Part shown: one piece after another, positions 6,095 to 7,261 of the stretch | How the letters are laid out: each line of letters opens with the position of its first letter | How positions within the stretch are numbered: position 1 is the first letter of the stretch | Source: Candidatus Bruticola papionis | GTDB lineage: Bacteria; Vulcanimicrobiota; Xenobia; Xenobiales; Xenobiaceae | Assembly (NCBI GenBank): GCA_002407045.1 | Contig: DHKB01000016.1 | Span: 1-7,261, forward strand | Reading direction: 5' to 3' | DNA length: 7,261 bases | The notes under the pieces: model-generated | Database searches by the model: none | Told to the model about the DNA's origin: nothing | Seen by the model: only the letters and a program-made list of their open reading frames with translations | Position numbers and translations under genes: made by a program

Positions 6095-6132
6095 AAAAAA
6101 ACGCTGTCGTAATTAAGATGACAGCGTTTTTA
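6095..6132. terminator. Bidirectional intrinsic terminator between convergent reading frames
   Basis: A perfect 12-base-pair stem pairs AAAAACGCTGTC (6097-6108) with GACAGCGTTTTT (6120-6131) across an 11-base loop. There are seven A on the left and five T on the right, so it can end transcripts from the winged-helix frame (+) and from the restriction gene (-). Confidence 0.85.
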
Positions 6133-6149
6133 TGTTGTGTCGGACGCAG

Positions 6150-7261
6150 TTAGGCAGCTATAGCGTTGGCAGTTATTTGCTCAATAATTGAGCGTATATT
6201 TTTCCAGGCCGATTTGTTGTCACCAAATAATTCATAAATGTTGCCTCTATCAGTGAAGGGCGTATCTTGCAAGATTGTCATATCTTCTAGCAAACCGTTT
6301 TGAACGATATATTCTACAATTTGGTTAACAAAATAGATTTGCTCGCTACTAAAATTGGTTTCATCTAAATATTGAGAAAAAGCGGCTTTAGCTGCTTGCA
6401 TATCTAAACCGACTATACTGCGAATGAATTTGCCTAATGGTTTGTCACCATACTCAGCTTGGTAGTCATCGCGGCTGCCTAATTCGTTCCAAAGAGTGTG
6501 TTCTAGCTCTTGCCAGTCGCTCTGGTTAAGCGGAATGTTATTTTTCAATTTGGCGATAGCACCGCTATTTTGATGCTGTTGAATGTAAAATTCAACTTTA
6601 GCTTTATAATTTTTCAAAATATCGCTAGCTAAATCGGCCTCGTTTTCTTCAACGCTCAAAACGTCATCGGTAAAATTTGTTTCATAAATTTCCACTTCTT
6701 GATTAGGCAAAAACTTAAGTAAATCACGCAATTCTACGCGCACTTGCTCAAAATCGGCAGCTTCGGCTTGGTTGAGAAAGTCGGTTTGGGTAATTTTGTT
6801 GATCATCTCGGCATGTTTGATAATGTCGGGAATATTACCAAAACCAGCTAAGCTTTCGGCTTTATCTTGCAAATCTTTCTTGCGCTTGCGGCTGGGTTTA
6901 CCTTCTAAAGCTTGTAATTCTAAACCATAAAGCAGTGCGTCGAAGCGCAGAGCTTTAATATCTTCTGTGCCATCGCCGCTAATAAGCGGAGCTAGTTCTT
7001 CTTTAACGAGCTTTATATCTTTAAATTCTATTGTTTGGTAATTCTCTTCTTGAGAATAGCGCTCGACGACTCTTAAATGCTGACGCACAGCAAAATTATC
7101 TTTATTGAGTTGCAGTACTTTAGCTACCATCTCTTTGACCAATTTTTTGCGCCAACTAATTAAACTTTCAGTTTGATACTTTAGATCTTGGAGGCTGCGG
7201 GCAATTTCAAATTGCAAGCTAAAAAGAGCTGCTGAAAGTGAAGGAGTAGCGGTGACAGTTT
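6150..7261 (-). CDS. hsdR: Type I restriction enzyme subunit R, C-terminal part (EcoEI-type, runs off the right edge)
   Basis: This is the C-terminal part of the motor/nuclease subunit of a type I restriction-modification enzyme, which translocates and cuts DNA lacking the cognate methylation. About 369 residues are present. They match the EcoEI_R_C helical region that binds the methylase core: LNKDNFAVRQHLRVVERYS near the start, RFDALLYGLELQALEG, then IPLNQSDWQELE. The highly typical end is LGKFIRSIVGLDMQAAKAAF, EQIYFVNQIVEYIVQNGLL, PFTDRG, IYELFG and a final IITAN-like IEQITANA. The nuclease and helicase domains of a roughly 1000-residue protein would lie beyond 7261. A TTG at 7217 could be taken as a start, but the frame stays open to the edge and the family continues upstream, so it is internal. 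No frameshift is seen here. Any hsdM and hsdS genes must be outside the window. Confidence 0.9.
   Translation of the reverse strand, partial: TVTATPSLSAALFSLQFEIARSLQDLKYQTESLISWRKKLVKEMVAKVLQLNKDNFAVRQHLRVVERYSQEENYQTIEFKDIKLVKEELAPLISGDGTEDIKALRFDALLYGLELQALEGKPSRKRKKDLQDKAESLAGFGNIPDIIKHAEMINKITQTDFLNQAEAADFEQVRVELRDLLKFLPNQEVEIYETNFTDDVLSVEENEADLASDILKNYKAKVEFYIQQHQNSGAIAKLKNNIPLNQSDWQELEHTLWNELGSRDDYQAEYGDKPLGKFIRSIVGLDMQAAKAAFSQYLDETNFSSEQIYFVNQIVEYIVQNGLLEDMTILQDTPFTDRGNIYELFGDNKSAWKNIRSIIEQITANAIAA

Noticed and set aside
7215..7217. TTG as start codon of the restriction subunit, making a 355-residue protein
   Set aside because: The frame stays open to the window edge and the sequence matches only the C-terminal part of HsdR, so the gene continues outside.

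Overview
The window looks like chromosomal DNA of a diderm (Gram-negative-type) bacterium of moderate GC content (low-to-mid 40s by eye). The evidence is two lipoproteins, a secreted lytic transglycosylase, an ABC sugar importer and a MerC-domain membrane protein. I cannot assign a phylum; nothing here is a phylogenetic marker.

Region 1 (1-4052, + strand) is a compact cluster. It holds the probable tail of an upstream gene, a lipoprotein solute-binding protein of the carbohydrate ABC family, an overlapping all-alpha MazG-like nucleotide pyrophosphohydrolase, an uncharacterised lipoprotein with an Asn/Gln/Ser-rich tail, and a MalF/UgpA-type permease. A strong bidirectional terminator ends it. 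The binding protein and permease probably form one importer, but two genes of unrelated type lie between them. No second permease or ATPase is seen inside the window.

Region 2 (4078-5750, - strand) has two separately terminated units. One is a periplasmic/exported SLT-type lytic transglycosylase with a GTG start. The other is a MerC-domain four-helix membrane protein. The MerC gene has the clearest regulatory region in the window: a near-consensus TTGACA-N17-TATTAT promoter, a perfect 7-4-7 inverted repeat over its -10 box, and a terminator-like hairpin in the leader just before the ribosome binding site. This arrangement suggests repression combined with leader control.

Region 3 (5740-7261) appears to be accessory DNA. 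A short winged-helix reading frame is preceded, in the same frame, by seven or eight 12-bp repeats encoding G-E/D-K/R-I/V units. This is the typical C-terminal end of large AlbA_2/COG2865 or Fic-type proteins, so I read it as the surviving 3' end of a deleted gene, fused next to the MerC promoter. Convergent to it, across a bidirectional terminator, is the 3' part of an EcoEI-type type I restriction subunit R gene that runs off the right edge.

I found no RNA genes, CRISPR array, insertion sequence or origin. The best candidates for a second look are the MerC control region, the decayed winged-helix gene with its repeat tract, and the mixed ABC/MazG/lipoprotein operon.
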